Source: Bacteroidia bacterium Ga0077558
GTDB lineage: Bacteria > Bacteroidota > Bacteroidia > Chitinophagales > Chitinophagaceae
Direction: 5' to 3'
DNA length: 55,453 bases
Assembly (NCBI GenBank): GCA_001464625.1
Contig: LNFJ01000068.1
Coordinates: forward strand, 1 to 55,453
The notes under the pieces are model-generated. The model ran no database searches. It saw nothing but the letters and a program-made list of their open reading frames with translations, and had not been told where the DNA came from. Both the position numbers and the translations under genes were made by a program. This document shows, in pieces, positions 9,469 through 18,560 of this stretch (position 1 is the first letter of the stretch; each line of letters opens with the position of its first letter).

Positions 9469-10303
9469 ATGAAAACAATAGTAACGGCCCTCTACATTCT
9501 TATGGTTAGCAATTTATACGCCCAGCCGCCCGGGTATACTACTGCCAGAGGTAATGCGGAGGCAACTTCCAAAAGCATGAAACTTCTTTTTACTGAATCA
9601 TTCCTTTTTGCAAAAGGCACATTAAATGTAAAGGTAGATAGTAAACCTGCTGTTTTGGAAGCAATAGCGGAAAGCGACAAGGTAATTGAAGAGTACGAAC
9701 AAAAAGTTGACGAGTTTGTAAAATCAAAACCGGTTACATCCGTTATAAAAAGTCAATATCATCTAATTGTAAGTGAGGTGAATGCTTCATCAAACGCAAT
9801 TGAAAAGGCAGCATCTGCTAAAAATGAGTACAGGGTAATGAGTGGCAATAAAGGTATATCCCGAGGCTATTTCTATGGAAGAAAAATTAGAAGCTGTTGA
9901 GGAAGCGATAAATCTACACGGAAGTAAAGAAGATTATATTGCTAAAATGGAGAAAAATCAACTGGACTATGTAAAAAGTTTGCGCATAAAAAAAGCCGTA
10001 ATGAGCGACCCTGCCGTAGAAGGTATTGCTAAGAAGGACTATGAGACCAGTTGGGCCGCTGATAAAGTTTCTGTTGTTAAAGTGCATATAACAACAGGTT
10101 GGACAATTGAGAAAAATGTATTGGATATACCTGTAAGCAAAGAGTTAGAAGTAAACTTTGCCATCAAAAAAGCCGACGGCACCTGTGCATTGGCCACCGG
10201 ACGTATGTACAGTGTATATGAGGGTGGCGGCAAATATGGCAAACCGTATCTGATAATGCCATCGCCACCAATTACTATTCCCTGCGAAAACATGCCTAAA
10301 TAA
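9469..10303 (+). pseudogene. Secreted protein, paralogue of the next gene, split by a +1 frame lesion
   Basis: The first frame (9469-9900) begins with a signal peptide ending LYAQ, and its tail after about 9840 no longer resembles anything. The second frame (9842-10303) continues the protein: YPEAISMEEKL...HGSK...ME and KKADGTC...PCENMPK align with FPGAPGADEGIK...YGNNK...IK and TKAPDGKC...LCENLK in the downstream gene. Moving from the first frame to the second needs one base skipped close to 9841; an in-frame TGA at 9839-9841 closes the second frame upstream. It is either a true pseudogene, a sequencing indel, or less likely a programmed +1 shift. The function of the family is unknown; secretion is inferred from the signal peptide. 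Confidence 0.75.
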
Positions 10304-10320
10304 TTTTAACCCTTATACGT

Positions 10321-11265
10321 ATGAAAAAAATCAGTTTATCTGCCAGTATGCTTTTGCTTACCGTAACAGTAACTATCGCACAGCCAAGAGGTGAAAACCC
10401 TAAGTACAACCCTGACTTTAACCCGTATGAAAAAATATTAGATGATACCGCAAGGGGCAAAAGAACAGCAAAGTTTTTAAAAAATTTTCTTCCTCCGGAA
10501 TTTGCGAGAGACAAGTTTCAATCATCACCTTGCAATGACTTCGTGGTATTGTCTGATACGAGAATAGAGCAGTTTAAAGCGTTTGTAAAACAGTTTAAGT
10601 CCATGCCATCAGATCCCAAGCAAATGAAAATGGCGGAAGATAACTTCAAAAAAAATGGTGTTGCTAAAATAAAAGATGAATTAATATATCAATGGGAATA
10701 CTTAGAAAAGCAAGGCTCCTACACCGGAGATGCAAATGAACCTATTGAAAATTTACTTTGCAAAACAAAAGGTAGTGTGCAATATTTCAAAAGCACCTTA
10801 GCCTATTTAGAAGAACTGAATAAATTATTTCCAGGTGCACCAGGCGCAGATGAAGGAATAAAAATTTCACAAGAAGGTATTGCTAAGTATGGCAATAATA
10901 AATCTATGCTGGCCTCTATAAAAGAAAATAAAAATGCAGAGCTGTCGAATGTATATATGCCCAAAGCGGTAACGCAGAATGCAGAGTGGGAAGGCTGGTT
11001 TAAAAGTTGGCTTTTGAAAGAATATCCAGGCTATACATTGGTAAAGCAAGCACTTTACAGCGCTAACTGGTATATAAAGAAAAATGAAATATCCGGGTTA
11101 CCGGAATACCGGCAAATAGGAACAGCTATTGGCACTAAAGCTCCTGATGGTAAGTGCTGGATTATAAAAGTAGATTTATTCCAGGATTATCTGGGAGGAA
11201 AATTTGATGTATCCAGATTCAAATTGGCAGAAAAGAAAGAAATGCTTTGCGAAAATCTTAAATAA
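10321..11265 (+). CDS. Secreted hypothetical protein, 314 aa
   Basis: The protein begins with a signal peptide (MLLLTVTVTIAQ). The mature part is helical and charged, with no membrane span and no known catalytic motif. Its last ~130 residues match the second half of the frameshifted gene 17 bp upstream, ending in a similar pattern (PDGKCWIIKVDLFQ...KKEMLCENLK), so the pair arose by tandem duplication. The C-terminal segment has two conserved cysteines (DGKC and LCENL) that could form a disulphide. The two genes are probably co-transcribed, and a strong terminator follows at 11478-11504. I do not recognise the family. Confidence 0.7.
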   Translation: MKKISLSASMLLLTVTVTIAQPRGENPKYNPDFNPYEKILDDTARGKRTAKFLKNFLPPEFARDKFQSSPCNDFVVLSDTRIEQFKAFVKQFKSMPSDPKQMKMAEDNFKKNGVAKIKDELIYQWEYLEKQGSYTGDANEPIENLLCKTKGSVQYFKSTLAYLEELNKLFPGAPGADEGIKISQEGIAKYGNNKSMLASIKENKNAELSNVYMPKAVTQNAEWEGWFKSWLLKEYPGYTLVKQALYSANWYIKKNEISGLPEYRQIGTAIGTKAPDGKCWIIKVDLFQDYLGGKFDVSRFKLAEKKEMLCENLK

Positions 11266-11477
11266 GCACTACAACTTTCATTATTGGTTATGAATACCCA
11301 AAATTATTCGTTACTACCTTAAAAAGGCACAGACATATCTCTTTAAAAACTATATGCTCATTTATGATAGCTTGGTAAATACAGAATTATTAAGCAATAA
11401 ATTCCGCAAATTCCGATTTAAAAACAAGATGTTGAGGAAATTTTTATAGAAATAAAAAGTACCCTAAACAATATAAG

Positions 11478-11510
11478 AGCCGCTTGTAAGTTTTACAAGC
11501 GGCTTTAATT
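11478..11510. terminator. Bidirectional terminator
   Basis: Perfect 12-bp arms AGCCGCTTGTAA (11478-11489) and TTACAAGCGGCT (11493-11504) with a 3-nt loop, flanked by T-rich sequence on the plus side and an A-rich start on the minus side. It sits between two convergent genes. Confidence 0.85.
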
Positions 11511-11529
11511 TTTACTCCTATAAACTAAT

Positions 11530-11973
11530 TTACTTACCCAGTTTCTCTGCCTGCATCCGCATTAACGTCACCATCATTTCACAACCGGCTTTTCCTTTTA
11601 ACGCATCTGCCATTTTACGGTTCATTTCTCCTTCCTGGCCACCAACAGTTTTGTATTTTTTATCCATTTCTTCAAGACAGTTTTTTACAGGAGAGCCCGG
11701 TGTTGAAGTTGACATCAATGCCCGGTTCAATTTTTCCAATACTTCAGGGCCTAGCTTTCCGATTTCTGTAGTATAGCTATCGCTTACTTTTTCGACTGTA
11801 GATAGCTTTACAAAAACACCCATCGCCTCAGAGGGAATAGAATCATTGAGCTTTGTAAAACAGTTGCACATAGCCGAAGCCATTTCATCTGTTTTATTCT
11901 TTTCTGACTTACAAGCCACAACTGAACAAGCTGCTATAAAAAGCAGAGAGTACGCATTTACCAATTTTTTCAT
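11530..11973 (-). CDS. Hypothetical lipoprotein, 147 aa
   Basis: The signal peptide ends in a lipobox (SVVAC, Cys21), so this is a predicted lipoprotein. The mature region is short, helical and charged, with a CNC pair near residue 37 and two further cysteines (KNC, AGC). It may bind a partner in the periplasm, but no family is recognised. It faces the duplicated secreted genes across a shared terminator and stands alone on its strand, well separated from the next minus-strand gene. Confidence 0.65.
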   Translation of the reverse strand: MKKLVNAYSLLFIAACSVVACKSEKNKTDEMASAMCNCFTKLNDSIPSEAMGVFVKLSTVEKVSDSYTTEIGKLGPEVLEKLNRALMSTSTPGSPVKNCLEEMDKKYKTVGGQEGEMNRKMADALKGKAGCEMMVTLMRMQAEKLGK

Positions 11974-12082
11974 AAACCCGCTATTTTTTCAGCTGGCTTT
12001 TGTAAATGCTTACAATAAACTAACGATTGAACCTTTGGAGCTAATAACTGCTTTTTATTACTAATAGATAGAGAAAAAATAC

Positions 12083-15007
12083 TTACATCTCTACTCCCAA
12101 CGCCGTATAAATCGCATCCTGTATCTTTCCCCTGATCAACATCTGACCAAGTTTATTATTATTTCTTGTAGGGAAAACTCTATTTGATAAAAAGATATAC
12201 ACTAAGTCCTGTTTCGGATCTACCCACACACAGGTGCCGGTAAAACCAGTATGACCATAGGTTTCGGGAGATGCCAGGGAAGCAGGATAGGGCTCTTTGC
12301 GAAGTGTATTATCTTTTTCAGGTTTATCAAAACCTAAACCACGACGGCTTATTTTACTATTATAAGAAGTGAAGAGTTTTACCGTTTCTGCTTTTAAATA
12401 TCGTTCGCCATTTAGCACACCACCATTCAATAACATTTGATACAACAACGATAAATCATATGCATTGGAAAATAACCCGGCATGACCTGATACACCGCCA
12501 AACATTGAAGCTCCCTCATCATGCACATATCCCCTTGCTGTTTGCTGACGAAAATGTTTTTCCGTTTCGGTTGGCACTAAACATTCCATTGAAAAGCGTT
12601 TAGTGGGGTTAAAGCCAGTTGACATCATTCCAATTTTATCATAGAAATTTCGTTTTGTATATTGATCCAGGGTAAGACCAGAAACTTCCTGTATTATTCT
12701 TCCTAAGAAAATAAAATCGTTATCACTGTATACATATTTATTTTTGGCGGTCAACGGACTTTTCAAAATACGTTGCCACATTGTATCCTGCCAATCGTTG
12801 CGCATATACATATTTTCTGCCACCTTTACAGTGTAGCCTGGCTTCGGTTTATCAGAATAAAATCCGGGTTTTGGAATACCAGTAGCTACATCAATTGTTT
12901 CTTTATAAAAAACAATAAAAGGATGAAGTCCCGCCTGGTGCAATAAAATATCGTTAATAGTAAGCTTAGCCTTATCTGTTCCTTTTGTCCAGGGGAGATA
13001 ATCGCCAATGGTTTTATCCAATTCAATTAAACCTTCTTCATACATCTTCATTATAGCAACGGTGGTAGCAGAAATTTTAGTAACAGAGGCTAAATCAAAA
13101 ATACTTTCTGCACTCATCATGGGAGAAGATGGATCGAACTCATAATTGCCAAATGCTTTATGATAAATTATTTCGCCTTTATGGGCTGCTAATACTACAC
13201 AACCCGGAAAAGCTTTCTTGGTAATACCATCCAATGCTATAGAGTCAATTGTCGTTAATTTTTTTTTTATCTCTTCTTTTGTTGGCTTTACCGGACCATA
13301 AACAATACCGTCCCCAAATTTGTACTGGCAAACCGTAACAGGTAATATCCCTCTTGCTTTAATCTTTCCTTGCAATAGATCAGCAGCAGCTTGTTGCGTA
13401 ATTGCATCATCCTGATAGCAGGCTACTAGTGTATATGCATCGCAAAAGTTTTTAGTAGCTAATACATTTCCAAAAGTGAGAGTGATTGTTTTAATAAAAT
13501 TCAGGTCTTTATATAACTTAAGTACGGCCGCAGTAAGACCAAAATTATTGGCAGGACGAAGTGAGTAATTATGAACTCCTATAACAACTGCATCATACTT
13601 GCCATCCTTCTGTACTTCTTTTACAATTTCATCTGCTTTCTCTTTTCCTTCATTATAAGAGAAATAAAAAACATCAGCACCAAAATCACTCTTCATTCTT
13701 TTACCAAAATCGTTTAAGTCTTTAGTGCCAATCGCAATGTAAGCCACTTTCTTTTGTTTGTCAGTCAATGGTACTTGTGCGTAATCAGTTCTTGAAGCTT
13801 TCATACCTCCTTGCGAAAGAATAGTAATGCTATGTTGTGCTACTTCAGTTCTTATGGCATCGGTATTTGCATTTATATCCGCCAGCAGGTTATTGGTATC
13901 AACCCATTGTGTTTTATTTAATCCCAGGTCGAACTTAGCAATCAACACTTTTTTTACTTTTTGATTTACATCTTCCCGGGTCAATCTATTTTCTGCAATG
14001 GCTTTTTTTATTGCTTCTATAGATGCTTCTACATTTTCTGGCAGGCACAACATATCGTTTCCTGCAATCAACGATTCTACAGAAATAGTTCCGCCTGGAA
14101 AATATTTGGTAACCCCTTTCATTTCTAATGCATCGGTAAAAGTCAATCCCTGGTAACCCATATCATTTCTCAACAGATCAGTTACGCTTTTTTTGGAAAT
14201 AGATGTCGCCCTGTTAGCTGTATTATCAATAGAAGGAATAGACAAATGTGCTATCATAACACTTCCCACACCTGCATCAAACAATGCACGGAATGGAACC
14301 AACTCCATGGAATCTAATTGCTTTCTTGTTTTACTAATTACAGGTAAATCATAATGCGAGTCTACATCCACATCACCATGACCGGGAAAATGTTTGGCAC
14401 AAGCCATAATGCCCGCATCTTGCATTCCTTTCATATACGCTACACCAAATCGGGAAACTTTTTCTTTGTCTTCCCCAAATGAACGATAACCGATAACAGG
14501 GTTGTTAGGATTATTATTGATATCAACCACTGGTGCATAGTTAACATGCACACCAATTCGTTTACATTGTTCACCAACAGCCAATCCCATTTTGTAAACG
14601 ATATGTTCATCGGTCAATGATCCCAACGTCAATTGAAAAGGAAATTTGATAGCACTGTCCAACCGCATACCCAATCCCCATTCTCCATCAATAGTAACCA
14701 TCAGGGGAGTTTTTGCAATGCGCTGGTAGTAATTTGTAAGGTTTGCCTGCCGTATTGGGCCTCCCTGGAAAAAACACAAGGCGCCGACATTATATTTTTC
14801 AATATCACTAACCACTTTGGCCACATGATCCGCACCGAGATTGGAATGTGCTCTCACCACCATCAATTGGCCAATGCGCTGGTCTTCTGTAAGACTATTG
14901 AATACACTATCTACCCATTGAGCTTTTGTCAAACTACTTTTATACTGTGCAGAAGAAACAAGCGGCGTAAAAAAAGCAATCGCAAGAGCCATTTTTATAA
15001 ACTTCAT
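12083..15007 (-). CDS. GH3 beta-N-acetylhexosaminidase fused to a serine beta-lactamase-like hydrolase
   Basis: A 974-residue exported enzyme. After a signal peptide (LVSSAQ) comes a glycoside hydrolase family 3 catalytic domain. It carries the NagZ-type loop KHFPGHGDVDVDSH (His206 onward) and the nucleophile Asp292 in FTDALEMKG, then the GH3 alpha/beta sandwich domain to about residue 575. The C-terminal part (about 600-970) is a class C beta-lactamase/DD-peptidase-like domain with S641-x-x-K644 (SVTK) and a Y-x-N-type motif (YSDN). This fusion is widespread in Bacteroidota. It likely removes GlcNAc from muropeptides, with the second domain acting on peptide or amide bonds; that division of labour is inferred. 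It is divergent from mutL. Confidence 0.93.
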   Translation of the reverse strand: MKFIKMALAIAFFTPLVSSAQYKSSLTKAQWVDSVFNSLTEDQRIGQLMVVRAHSNLGADHVAKVVSDIEKYNVGALCFFQGGPIRQANLTNYYQRIAKTPLMVTIDGEWGLGMRLDSAIKFPFQLTLGSLTDEHIVYKMGLAVGEQCKRIGVHVNYAPVVDINNNPNNPVIGYRSFGEDKEKVSRFGVAYMKGMQDAGIMACAKHFPGHGDVDVDSHYDLPVISKTRKQLDSMELVPFRALFDAGVGSVMIAHLSIPSIDNTANRATSISKKSVTDLLRNDMGYQGLTFTDALEMKGVTKYFPGGTISVESLIAGNDMLCLPENVEASIEAIKKAIAENRLTREDVNQKVKKVLIAKFDLGLNKTQWVDTNNLLADINANTDAIRTEVAQHSITILSQGGMKASRTDYAQVPLTDKQKKVAYIAIGTKDLNDFGKRMKSDFGADVFYFSYNEGKEKADEIVKEVQKDGKYDAVVIGVHNYSLRPANNFGLTAAVLKLYKDLNFIKTITLTFGNVLATKNFCDAYTLVACYQDDAITQQAAADLLQGKIKARGILPVTVCQYKFGDGIVYGPVKPTKEEIKKKLTTIDSIALDGITKKAFPGCVVLAAHKGEIIYHKAFGNYEFDPSSPMMSAESIFDLASVTKISATTVAIMKMYEEGLIELDKTIGDYLPWTKGTDKAKLTINDILLHQAGLHPFIVFYKETIDVATGIPKPGFYSDKPKPGYTVKVAENMYMRNDWQDTMWQRILKSPLTAKNKYVYSDNDFIFLGRIIQEVSGLTLDQYTKRNFYDKIGMMSTGFNPTKRFSMECLVPTETEKHFRQQTARGYVHDEGASMFGGVSGHAGLFSNAYDLSLLYQMLLNGGVLNGERYLKAETVKLFTSYNSKISRRGLGFDKPEKDNTLRKEPYPASLASPETYGHTGFTGTCVWVDPKQDLVYIFLSNRVFPTRNNNKLGQMLIRGKIQDAIYTALGVEM

Positions 15008-15097
15008 AATACGGCAAATTGTAATGTTAACTAAAGCTTTAAAATTAACCCTTTTGATGCAAAGGTTTTGCGAAGAGTTGCTTAAAAATCAAATCGT

Positions 15098-15105
15098 TAT
15101 TTTTG
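15098..15105 (+). promoter_or_regulatory. Bacteroidota -7 promoter box of mutL
   Basis: TATTTTTG is an exact TAnnTTTG match. A TTG at 15078-15080, 17 bp upstream, can serve as the -33 element. Initiation would fall about 10 nt before the GTG start at 15123, giving a very short leader. Confidence 0.55.
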
Positions 15106-15122
15106 GCGGCTAAAACAGAAAA

Positions 15123-16955
15123 GTGCCAGATAAGATTACATTATTACCTGATAACATCGCTAACCAGATCGCTGCCGGAGAAGTTATTCAACGGCCAGCC
15201 AGTGCTATCAAAGAATTGCTGGAAAATGCGGTTGATGCCGGAGCAACAGAAATCAAACTACTTATAAACGATGCCGGAAAAGCATTGATACAGGTTATTG
15301 ATAATGGCAGCGGCATGAGTGAAACCGATGCCCGCATGAGTTTTGAACGTCATGCCACTTCCAAAATAAAAAGTATTGAAGATTTATTTCATATAAGAAC
15401 GATGGGCTTCAGAGGTGAGGCGTTAGCCTCTATTGCGGCAGTGGCGCAAGTAGAATTAAAAACAAAAAGAGCGGAAGACGAAACTGGTGTTTATATAGAA
15501 GTAGAAAACAGTACTGTAAAAAAACAGGAACCCATTGCTGCACCAGTTGGTACCAGCATTGCGATGAAGAATTTATTTTTCAATGTACCTGCCCGTCGAA
15601 ATTTTTTGAAAAGCAATGCTGCTGAAATGCGGCATATTGTAGATGAGTTTACCAGAGTGGCGATGTCGTTCCCGGAAATTCTATTTACACTTACGGCCAA
15701 TAATCAACAACTTTTTCATTTAGAAGCTGGAAGTTTAAAGCAACGCATCGTTCAGTTGCTTGGTAATAATTACAATGCAAAACTGGTAACGGTTAAAGAA
15801 GAAACCGATTACATGAACATCTATGGTTTTGTGGGCAAACCAGAAACAGCAAAAAAAACAAGAGGCGATCAATACTTTTTTGTCAATAACCGTTTTATTA
15901 AAAGCCCTTATCTCAATCATGCAGTGATGAGTGCTTACCAGGAAATGATTCCTTCCGATAGCTTTCCGATGTATGTACTCTTCATCGATCTGGACCCGGC
16001 AGTAGTGGATGTAAATGTTCATCCAACCAAGCAAGAAATAAAATTTGAGGATGAAAAAATAATTTATGCTTTTGTACAAGCTGCAGTGAAGCATGCGTTG
16101 GCACAATTTAGTGTAACACCCACGTTGGATTTTGACCTGGACGCATCGATACAACAATTATCATCCATACAACAACCATTTACAGAAGAAAGAAAATCAG
16201 CCGCCTCATCCGGTTCAATCTTCAAAGGGTTTACACAAAAACATCAGGCACATTTTATAGAGAAGAGTGATAAGAATGAGTTGAAACATTGGAGGGATTT
16301 TTACGAGAGTAAGGAGACAGGAGTCGGGAGTCAGGAGTCAACACTAAAGAGCGGAGATACACTCCCGACTCATGACTCACGACTACAGACTGATGGGGAG
16401 TTAACCCAATTACTCAACACTTACATAACCCTTCCATCTGCCAACGGCTTTCTCCTCATTCACCAACAAGCGGCGCATGAAAGAGTATTGTATGAACGAT
16501 TGAAAACAGCAAGCAAAGACAAACCGGTGGCAACACAACGAAGTATGTTTCCATCTACGTTGGAGTTAACACCAGCTGATGCAGCGGTAATGCAAGAAAT
16601 CATTGGTGATTTACAACAACTGGGTTATACGATTGAACCTTTTGGGAAAAATACTTTTGTTATCCAGGGCACACCGGCTGATGTGGAAGCTGGCAATGAA
16701 AAACACATCATTGATATTTTACTGGAACAATACAAACATTTCAGCAACGAAGTAAAATTTTCTAAACGGGAAAAATTGATTCGTTCACTCGCCAGGCAAC
16801 AAGCTATTAAAACCGGTGTTCGATTAACAGAAAGAGAAATGCGCCAATTAGTGCATGATCTTTTTTCCTGCGAACAATCCAATGCCACAATGGATGGAAA
16901 TCCAACTTATCTGGAGTTTAAGCAAGAGCAATTGGAGAAGATGTTTGGGAAATAG
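15123..16955 (+). CDS. mutL: DNA mismatch repair protein MutL
   Basis: MutL links mismatch recognition by MutS to strand incision. The N-terminal GHKL ATPase shows motif I ELLENAVDAG (catalytic Glu31, Mg-binding Asn35), VIDNGSGM and GFRGEALASI. The C-terminal domain has the region matching the endonuclease motif DQHA(x)2E(x)4E, here read as HQQAAHERVLYE, so the first Asp is replaced by His. I chose the GTG at 15123: an in-frame TAA lies only three codons upstream and the product then begins MPDKITLLPDN as expected. The linker (about residues 398-425, ETGVGSQESTLKSGDTLP...) is coded by an inverted pair of 7-bp repeat arrays, which looks like an inserted element. Length 610, normal for the family. 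Confidence 0.96.
   Translation: MPDKITLLPDNIANQIAAGEVIQRPASAIKELLENAVDAGATEIKLLINDAGKALIQVIDNGSGMSETDARMSFERHATSKIKSIEDLFHIRTMGFRGEALASIAAVAQVELKTKRAEDETGVYIEVENSTVKKQEPIAAPVGTSIAMKNLFFNVPARRNFLKSNAAEMRHIVDEFTRVAMSFPEILFTLTANNQQLFHLEAGSLKQRIVQLLGNNYNAKLVTVKEETDYMNIYGFVGKPETAKKTRGDQYFFVNNRFIKSPYLNHAVMSAYQEMIPSDSFPMYVLFIDLDPAVVDVNVHPTKQEIKFEDEKIIYAFVQAAVKHALAQFSVTPTLDFDLDASIQQLSSIQQPFTEERKSAASSGSIFKGFTQKHQAHFIEKSDKNELKHWRDFYESKETGVGSQESTLKSGDTLPTHDSRLQTDGELTQLLNTYITLPSANGFLLIHQQAAHERVLYERLKTASKDKPVATQRSMFPSTLELTPADAAVMQEIIGDLQQLGYTIEPFGKNTFVIQGTPADVEAGNEKHIIDILLEQYKHFSNEVKFSKREKLIRSLARQQAIKTGVRLTEREMRQLVHDLFSCEQSNATMDGNPTYLEFKQEQLEKMFGK
16313..16395 (+). repeat. Intragenic inverted pair of heptamer arrays (in mutL)
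   Basis: Left arm: four 7-bp units GGAGACA, GGAGTCG, GGAGTCA, GGAGTCA (16313-16340). Right arm: five units ACTCCCG, ACTCATG, ACTCACG, ACTACAG, ACTGATG (16361-16395). The right arm is largely the reverse complement of the left (about 16 of 19 positions in the best register), so the element can fold. It lies in the flexible linker between the two MutL domains. Confidence 0.8.
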
Positions 16956-16975
16956 TATAGATGAGCTTAGTGTTG

Positions 16976-17063
16976 TCATGCCGAGGAACGAGGCATCTCA
17001 AAGTTTGGAAGTTAATAATTACAATAATCTCTGAGACTCCTCCTTCGTCGGAGTGACAAGACC
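16976..17063. repeat. Dispersed-type palindromic intergenic element
   Basis: TTGTCATGCCGAGGAACGAG...CATCTCA near the left edge is an imperfect inverted match to TCTGAGACTCCTCCTTCGTC...GGAGTGACAA near the right edge, with ~35 bp between. Similar TGTCATTCCGAGGAACGA-type elements are common between genes in Bacteroidota. It sits between the convergent mutL and dacB and can form a long hairpin, perhaps acting as a terminator. Confidence 0.6.
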
Positions 17064-17066
17064 CCG

Positions 17067-18539
17067 TTAATAACGGTTTCTCACCCCCACTAAAAATTTC
17101 TCCATCGCCTTTCTTACATCCGTTGCAGATGCCTGGTGGTTATTAACGAGTGTAGAAAAAATAAGCAGCTTACCTTTTTTAGTATATAAGAAACCACTGA
17201 AGGCGACAACACCGGAGAGTGTTCCTGTTTTGCCGAAAATAAATCCGCTTTCAGTTTTATAGTAACTGCTGATCGTTCCTTCGCCGCCGGTTGGAAAAAT
17301 AACTTTGATACGTTCCATACCAAATTCATTTTTCATTTTATTGAGGATAGCAACAAAATCTTGCGGCGTAAATAAATTATAGCGACTAAGCCCGGAACCA
17401 TCTACCCATCTTGGTTTTTGGGGGAGGTCTTTGAAATCTGTTTTAAGAATGGTGTCAATAATTTTTGCATCGTTCATTACGCCCAGTTTTTCATTACTCA
17501 CCATCAATAAAGATTGCTCCGCAAAAAAATTATCGCTGCGGTGCATCATTGGTTTTAGGAGGGAGTCGGTAGGTTGGGAATGAATTATGTGCCAATCGTC
17601 AACTCTCACACCTTGCCGAAATCCTGCATTGAACTGATTTTTTGTTCTTGACTGCTGCAGGTGTCTAAAACTAATATTCAAACTATCTGCAATTATCCAC
17701 TTAGCGGTTTCACTGCCATTTGCAACAAATGGAATATTTACTTGTGAAAATATATTTGCCGATTCCTTAATACTAAATTCATTTCTATCAAGCTGTCTAT
17801 CAAATCTCCCATATAAATTTTCTGAAGCAACAGTTTCTCCGTTAAAATAAAAGCTATTTGCTTCAATGCTTAAGTCACTATTGATTAGTGAATCAAAAAA
17901 GCGAGACTGCGTTTTAAAAACATTATACCTAGGCCTTCTTAAACTACTATCCAGAAATCGATCAGCAGCTTTTTTAAGCTTAATATTTACAACATTACCA
18001 AAAATGGGCATGCTACTTCTTTCAGCCATATATGTTGCTTCATAATCATTCCAAGTCCAACCACTACCCCATTTTTCATCTCTCCAGATCGTATCAAGAA
18101 ATCCCCACGAAATGGCAGGCTTATTGTTTTTTAAAAAATCAAATGCAGGTTGTGCTTTAAAATCTTCATGCAAAAAGGTTGGATCACCAGTAGGTTGAAT
18201 TACAATAACATTATCATTTGCAAATGAAGTTGAATAGCCATATCTCAACCCCACCAAACTATCCCCCAAATATTTCATCGCCGCATAACAAGTAGGGATT
18301 TTTGTATTACTGGCGGGTACAAAATATTTATCGCCCTGGTAATTGTATAAATATTTGTTTGTTGCAGGATCAAAAATGCTGATACCGACATGGGCCGTTT
18401 GTAATGCTTTTGCATCGAGTACATCGGCTTTTGCAGATTTAGCAATTTGCTTTTCTATGGAACAAGAAGCAAATAGAGTTAAGAGTGCAGAGTTTAGAAT
18501 TAAGAGTTGCCTAACGTAATTTACAATTTTTGATTTCAT
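17067..18539 (-). CDS. dacB: D-alanyl-D-alanine carboxypeptidase/endopeptidase (PBP4, peptidase S13), lipoprotein
   Basis: PBP4-type enzymes trim or cut peptidoglycan cross-bridges in the periplasm. Visible active-site motifs are S77-x-x-K80 (PASNTKIP), SxN as SGLSRYN, and KTG in FGKTGTLSGV near the C-terminus. The length of 490 residues and the large insert between the first two motifs fit family S13. The signal sequence ends in a lipobox (LFASC, Cys26), so it should be membrane anchored. The hydrophobic core of that signal (about QLLILNSALLTL) is coded by a tandem 7-bp repeat, which is odd. The gene ends against mutL and starts 21 bp after the stop of the Gfo-type oxidoreductase on the same strand. 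Confidence 0.92.
   Translation of the reverse strand: MKSKIVNYVRQLLILNSALLTLFASCSIEKQIAKSAKADVLDAKALQTAHVGISIFDPATNKYLYNYQGDKYFVPASNTKIPTCYAAMKYLGDSLVGLRYGYSTSFANDNVIVIQPTGDPTFLHEDFKAQPAFDFLKNNKPAISWGFLDTIWRDEKWGSGWTWNDYEATYMAERSSMPIFGNVVNIKLKKAADRFLDSSLRRPRYNVFKTQSRFFDSLINSDLSIEANSFYFNGETVASENLYGRFDRQLDRNEFSIKESANIFSQVNIPFVANGSETAKWIIADSLNISFRHLQQSRTKNQFNAGFRQGVRVDDWHIIHSQPTDSLLKPMMHRSDNFFAEQSLLMVSNEKLGVMNDAKIIDTILKTDFKDLPQKPRWVDGSGLSRYNLFTPQDFVAILNKMKNEFGMERIKVIFPTGGEGTISSYYKTESGFIFGKTGTLSGVVAFSGFLYTKKGKLLIFSTLVNNHQASATDVRKAMEKFLVGVRNRY
18475..18509. repeat. Heptamer array inside the dacB signal-peptide codons
   Basis: Five contiguous 7-bp units on the plus strand: AGAGTTA, AGAGTGC, AGAGTTT, AGAATTA, AGAGTTG. 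Read on the minus strand they encode the hydrophobic core of the DacB lipoprotein signal. A further stretch in the same 7-bp register (AACTCTA, ACCTTTT, AATTCTT, AACTGAA at 18542-18569) lies just upstream of the dacB start and runs over the stop of the preceding gene. Confidence 0.8.
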
Positions 18540-18560
18540 ATAACTCTAACCTTTTAATTC

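Noticed and set aside
10296..10514. 72-codon minus-strand open frame at the start of the second secreted gene
   Set aside because: Shadow of the plus-strand signal-peptide region.
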